DNA from: Actinomycetota bacterium
GTDB lineage: Bacteria > Actinomycetota > Actinomycetes > S36-B12 > UBA5976
NCBI GenBank assembly: GCA_947373075.1
Contig: CANBWF010000021.1
Span: 1-16,354 of the forward strand
Length of the DNA: 16,354 bases
Direction of reading: 5' to 3'
Shown here one piece after another: positions 13,440-16,354 of the stretch. The notes under the pieces are model-generated. The model was not told the origin of the DNA. It saw only the letters and a list, made by a program, of their open reading frames with translations, and did not search any database. Position 1 is the stretch's first letter. Each line of letters starts with the position of its first letter. A program made the translations under genes and the position numbers.

Positions 13440-13926
13440 AGTTAACGATCAATAATCCAAAAGCCCAAGCACTTGCTATCGCGATTCCACAGGCAAAATG
13501 GATCAAACTCACCAGCCCAATCGCTTTCAAGGTTGTTCCAGTTGCTCGTAAAGCCCGATGGAATTCTCTACCGGCGATTAACTGGCAGAAAAATACGCCA
13601 AAAATAAAGCCAAGTGGTAATCCAACAATCGGGATAACAAAAAAGCCAATCAGAGCAAAAACTGATGCCACAAGGAAAGTCCATTTTGGTGCTGATTCGC
13701 CTTTGGTGCTCTTAGCAGGAATGTAAAAAGACAATCCAAATCCAATCAGAAAAATCACAGTCATAAGCGCAAAGATTATCCAGTGCGTTGTATCTGCTCC
13801 ATCAAGAATCGCCCACGCAAGTCCCGCTAGCCAAACTAAGAATAATCCCGGCAGAACGGGAATTAGAGTGCCGATAATTCCAATTGCCATTGTCAGGCCA
13901 ATCAGCACTTCACCTACAGGCCCCAT
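13438..13926 (-). CDS. DUF456 family integral membrane protein
   Basis: The 162-residue protein is almost wholly hydrophobic, with about four or five membrane segments including a Gly-rich first pair (about 5-40, TLIPVLPG within it) and a central GLPLGFIFGVFF stretch. The spacing of IGTLIPVLPG and the later IPIVGLPLG fits the DUF456 family, whose function is unknown. ATG 13926 lies 2 bp after the sua5 stop codon. AAGGAG inside the end of sua5 (minus strand, near 13936-13941) is its ribosome binding site, so it is translated as the last gene of the cax-sua5-DUF456 unit. Its 3' end abuts the shared terminator hairpin. Confidence 0.85.
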   Translation of the reverse strand: MGPVGEVLIGLTMAIGIIGTLIPVLPGLFLVWLAGLAWAILDGADTTHWIIFALMTVIFLIGFGLSFYIPAKSTKGESAPKWTFLVASVFALIGFFVIPIVGLPLGFIFGVFFCQLIAGREFHRALRATGTTLKAIGLVSLIHFACGIAIASAWAFGLLIVN

Positions 13927-13928
13927 AA

Positions 13929-14903
13929 CTAAATCTCCTTGTCCGGATGAGCTGCCTTATGTACCCGATCTGCGATAGCTAGTCCGATTCCAGATTCATG
14001 TGGCAGCAGGATGTAAATATTTGCAAGACCTAATTCATCACCCTGACGAAATGCCTTGTACAGCTCGGTAGCGAAAGCTTCAGATGTGCTTGGTTGGGCT
14101 AGTCGGATTAGTCCGTCCGGAGTCTGAACATCTTCTAATGCAATGAATCCGGATCCGTGTTCAAAATTTTGATTTATTGAATTCGCGATGACGACTACTC
14201 TGGCTCGCGGTGCGTAGTGCGACGCTAATGCTCCAGAGACTCTTGGGCCTTCAGGTTGGCCTTGCCCAACTGCCAATCCAGTTATTGACTCGACAAGTTC
14301 AGCCGAAATGGCTCCTGGTCGCAAAATTACTGGCTTGTCACCTGTAGCTAAAACTATTGTTGATTCAATGCCAATTCCACAAGGTCCACCATCAAGAATG
14401 AAATCGCCATTTGCACTTAGGTAATCACTCAAATCTGCATTGACATGTTCAGCAGTTGTTGGGGAAACATGCCCGAAGCGGTTAGCACTTGGCGCGACCA
14501 AACCAAGAATTCCTTGAATTCTAAGTTGCTCCAATAATCGCAAAGTGGTTGCGTGATTTGGTACTCGAACTGCGACTGTGTTCTGCCCGCCAGTGATTTG
14601 ATCATTCGCAAGCGAAGTTCGTTGACCGACCAAAGTTAATGGACCGGGCCAGCATGCATTGGCTAACTGCTGCGCCCAAGTTGGTAAGTCGATCAACCAT
14701 TCAAGTGCGCCTTCTAAATCACTAACATGAACAATTAGCGGGTGATCTTGCGGACGATTCTTTGCCGCGAAAATTCGCGAGATTGCTTGCGAATTGCGGG
14801 CATCAGCGGCAAGCCCATAGACCGTTTCAGTTGGGATCGCGCAAAGATGTCCAGCAGAAATAGCTTCTGCGGCAACATCTATATCGCTGATGAGAACACC
14901 CAC
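13929..14903 (-). CDS. L-threonylcarbamoyladenylate synthase, two-domain Sua5 type
   Basis: The enzyme makes threonylcarbamoyl-AMP from threonine, bicarbonate and ATP, the first step of t6A37 formation in ANN-decoding tRNAs. The YrdC-like domain (about 1-205) shows PTETVYGL (24-31), KNRP (48-51), HPLIVH (54-59), WPGPLTLV (85-92), SAN (139-141) and GIESTIV (178-184). A linker with HYAP (229-232) leads to a C-terminal Sua5 domain (to 324). The 324-residue length marks it as Sua5 rather than the single-domain TsaC. The GTG start is 6 nt after the cax stop and has only a weak purine-rich sequence before it, so coupling to cax is likely. It is not next to other t6A genes in this window. Confidence 0.94.
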   Translation of the reverse strand: MGVLISDIDVAAEAISAGHLCAIPTETVYGLAADARNSQAISRIFAAKNRPQDHPLIVHVSDLEGALEWLIDLPTWAQQLANACWPGPLTLVGQRTSLANDQITGGQNTVAVRVPNHATTLRLLEQLRIQGILGLVAPSANRFGHVSPTTAEHVNADLSDYLSANGDFILDGGPCGIGIESTIVLATGDKPVILRPGAISAELVESITGLAVGQGQPEGPRVSGALASHYAPRARVVVIANSINQNFEHGSGFIALEDVQTPDGLIRLAQPSTSEAFATELYKAFRQGDELGLANIYILLPHESGIGLAIADRVHKAAHPDKEI

Positions 14904-14909
14904 CTGCGA

Positions 14910-16097
14910 TTAACCCCACCAAAATGCAAGTGCGATTGCCAAGTACAAAGCGATTAGGGCAACGCCTTCAAACCAGGTGTAATCTCCATCAACCACAATG
15001 ATTGTCGTAGTTAGTGTTGCCATGAATAACACAGCGAGCAGAAGTGGACTAAGAACGAGGGTGAAAGCGCCGGCTCCAACTAACGGGGCTGCAATTGCCA
15101 CGATTGGGGCGATAGTCATTGCCACCTGAACTGGTGACTGCAAAATAATCTGCAAGGCATAATCAGCTTGTCCGCGGGCAGCGAGCTTAATTCCAACGAC
15201 ATTCTCAACAGCATTGCCAGCGATAGCGACAATAATCAAACCAGCAAAAGCCTCACTTATGTGTAGCGCCGTTATTGCTGGACTAAGTGCTGCGACAAAC
15301 CACTCTGAGACAAATGCCGCGCCAACACCAGTTAGAGCTAACATGCCAATGGCTAAGCCAAGTGGCCAATCGCCATGAACATGAGCTTCACTCTTAGCAG
15401 CTAAAGCGGCGTCGGAGCCAGATACAACATTGTCCGGGTTATCTTTGCGCAAAGTATCAGGCAAAGAACTTGCAAAGAGAAGCAGTAAAAGTATTGAGAC
15501 GCCGATAGTTATGCCGCGCTCGTGTGCTGCTGCGGGAGTGTTCATGGCAAAAGTTAATGTTGGAATTGCGAGTGCGAAAACACTGAGCATAAGTAGCACA
15601 GCCAATTGACGGCTTGCAATTTGGTTGAAATATTGACGTCCATTTTTGAGACCGCCAACGATAAATGCCGCGCCCAGAATCAACAGCACGTTTGCCAGGA
15701 TTGATCCAACAATGGTTGCCTTTGCAACGGTATAAAGTCCGGCTTTCAAACTGAATAAGACAACAAAAAGTTCCGGGACATTTCCCAAGAATGATTGCAA
15801 GAGGCCAGTTGGACCAGGTCCGAGTCGATCTCCAAGGGCCTCCACGCTGCGGCCAACAAGACTAGCCATAACGGCTAGGGCGAAAGCAGTAACAATAAAC
15901 GAAATAATTTGATTGCCGCCCGAACTATGAAAAATTCCAGCAGCGATAGTAGAACCTACGGTGACAACGATGAGTCGACGATCTCGACGTGACAGCACGC
16001 CTCCAGGTTTCTCAGTTAGTTGGGCAGTCGGTGTTACTACCGGACTCGCTGAACGGCGACCGCGCCGATTTTCTGGGGGATTTGGTTGTTCACTCAT
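14910..16097 (-). CDS. Ca2+/H+ antiporter of the CaCA superfamily (CAX/ChaA-like)
   Basis: This membrane antiporter would export Ca2+ (or another cation) in exchange for protons. The 395 residues comprise a polar, Arg/Pro-rich cytoplasmic N-terminus of about 40 residues and about 11 hydrophobic segments. The two inverted alpha-repeat motifs of the family are present: GNVPE (105-109), with GSILANVLLILG following (131-142), and GNAVE (294-298) in the second half. E109 and E298 are the expected ion-coordinating glutamates. An acidic-to-His-containing loop lies between halves (about 215-245). ATG 16097 lies 7 nt after a TAGACT hexamer and has no Shine-Dalgarno sequence. It is the first gene of a tight minus-strand unit with sua5 and the DUF456 gene. 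Cation specificity is inferred from family only. Confidence 0.9.
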   Translation of the reverse strand: MSEQPNPPENRRGRRSASPVVTPTAQLTEKPGGVLSRRDRRLIVVTVGSTIAAGIFHSSGGNQIISFIVTAFALAVMASLVGRSVEALGDRLGPGPTGLLQSFLGNVPELFVVLFSLKAGLYTVAKATIVGSILANVLLILGAAFIVGGLKNGRQYFNQIASRQLAVLLMLSVFALAIPTLTFAMNTPAAAHERGITIGVSILLLLLFASSLPDTLRKDNPDNVVSGSDAALAAKSEAHVHGDWPLGLAIGMLALTGVGAAFVSEWFVAALSPAITALHISEAFAGLIIVAIAGNAVENVVGIKLAARGQADYALQIILQSPVQVAMTIAPIVAIAAPLVGAGAFTLVLSPLLLAVLFMATLTTTIIVVDGDYTWFEGVALIALYLAIALAFWWG

Positions 16098-16104
16098 GTT
16101 TGGA

Positions 16105-16110
16105 AGTCTA
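16105..16110 (-). promoter_or_regulatory. -10 element for leaderless cax transcription
   Basis: On the minus strand this reads TAGACT, 7 nt before the cax ATG, with no ribosome binding site between. It lies in the 44-bp gap after the upstream gene. The spacing matches the leaderless pattern seen at purK, ugd and the GT2 gene. Confidence 0.5.
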
Positions 16111-16141
16111 GCGAATTAACAGAAAACATCCGGAATGTGAC

Positions 16142-16354
16142 TTATTTGGTAACTGAAATCGCAGTTTCTAAATGTTTAATCATTTGTGCTCGCAACACTT
16201 GGGCGCGCTGACTAAATATTTTTTGTTTTTGCGCAAAGAGCAGACGTCCTTCTGCAGTTTCAATCTTGATCGGTTGCACCCCAAGGCCAATTAAATCGTA
16301 TGGAGCACTTTGCATGTCGACTGTGCGAATCTCGCGGGCTAGCCGGAAACACTG
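16142..16354 (-). CDS. C-terminal part of a protein resembling the actinobacterial '3-methyladenine DNA glycosylase' annotation family
   Basis: A minus-strand frame is open from the right edge to a TAA at 16142-16144, giving the last 70 residues of a gene that starts outside the window. The segments CFRLAREIRTVDMQSAPYDL and, next, IKIETAEGR followed by an Ala/Arg/Gln-rich helix match my memory of the C-terminus of a roughly 300-residue actinobacterial family that databases often name 3-methyladenine DNA glycosylase. I do not know whether that name is experimentally supported for this family. The AlkA, Tag and AAG folds cannot be tested on this fragment. The gene lies 44 bp upstream of cax on the same strand. 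That the frame is coding is likely; the family call is tentative. Confidence 0.6.
   Translation of the reverse strand, partial: QCFRLAREIRTVDMQSAPYDLIGLGVQPIKIETAEGRLLFAQKQKIFSQRAQVLRAQMIKHLETAISVTK

Overview
The window looks like a compact core-genome segment of a low-GC actinobacterium. The evidence is gene content: an actinobacterial-type ManB-like nucleotidyltransferase with a hexapeptide tail, a PAC2 protein, an LCP (LytR-CpsA-Psr) protein with a LytR_C tail, a secreted PGRP-type amidase with a FlgD-like Ig domain, and an ACT-fused malic enzyme. Base composition is by eye near 45-50 % GC, low for the phylum, and coding density is very high (no gene-free gap above about 175 bp). Several genes start 6-7 nt after a TANNNT -10 hexamer, the layout expected for leaderless transcripts, which are common in actinobacteria. 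A freshwater acI-type (Nanopelagicales) or similar streamlined lineage fits, but that placement is inference.

Layout, left to right. A CPBP-family membrane protease, cut by the left edge, is followed by purK-purE (overlapping by 8 bp; the AIR to CAIR step of purine synthesis). Positions 2.36-9.33 kb hold an envelope-glycopolymer block: UDP-glucose 6-dehydrogenase (minus) divergent from a membrane-anchored GT2 glycosyltransferase (plus), an LCP ligase (minus) divergent from a secreted peptidoglycan amidase (plus), and a mannose-1-phosphate guanylyltransferase (plus). Then come a PAC2-family protein (minus), a tRNA-Lys(TTT), a DUF998-like membrane protein, an ACT-malic enzyme, a YceI-family protein with its own sigma70-type promoter and terminator, and a minus-strand group cax-sua5-DUF456. 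At the right edge is the C-terminus of a protein resembling an actinobacterial family often auto-named 3-methyladenine DNA glycosylase.

How the genes fit together. Ugd supplies UDP-glucuronate and ManB supplies GDP-mannose. The GT2 enzyme probably uses an activated sugar for an envelope polymer, the LCP protein would attach such a polymer to peptidoglycan, and the amidase trims or remodels peptidoglycan. From memory, Mycobacterium tuberculosis keeps manB (Rv3264c), an LCP gene (Rv3267) and purE/purK (Rv3275c/Rv3276c) within about 13 genes, so this neighbourhood looks like an old actinobacterial arrangement rather than an acquired island.

I see no transposase, integrase, CRISPR array, toxin-antitoxin or defence system, and no frameshifted genes. 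The most interesting signals are regulatory and architectural: a perfect 19-bp palindrome between the LCP and amidase genes, two back-to-back leaderless-type promoters packed into 34 bp between ugd and the GT2 gene, and repeated tail-to-tail gene overlaps without terminators. I do not think the window contains a clearly new multi-gene system.
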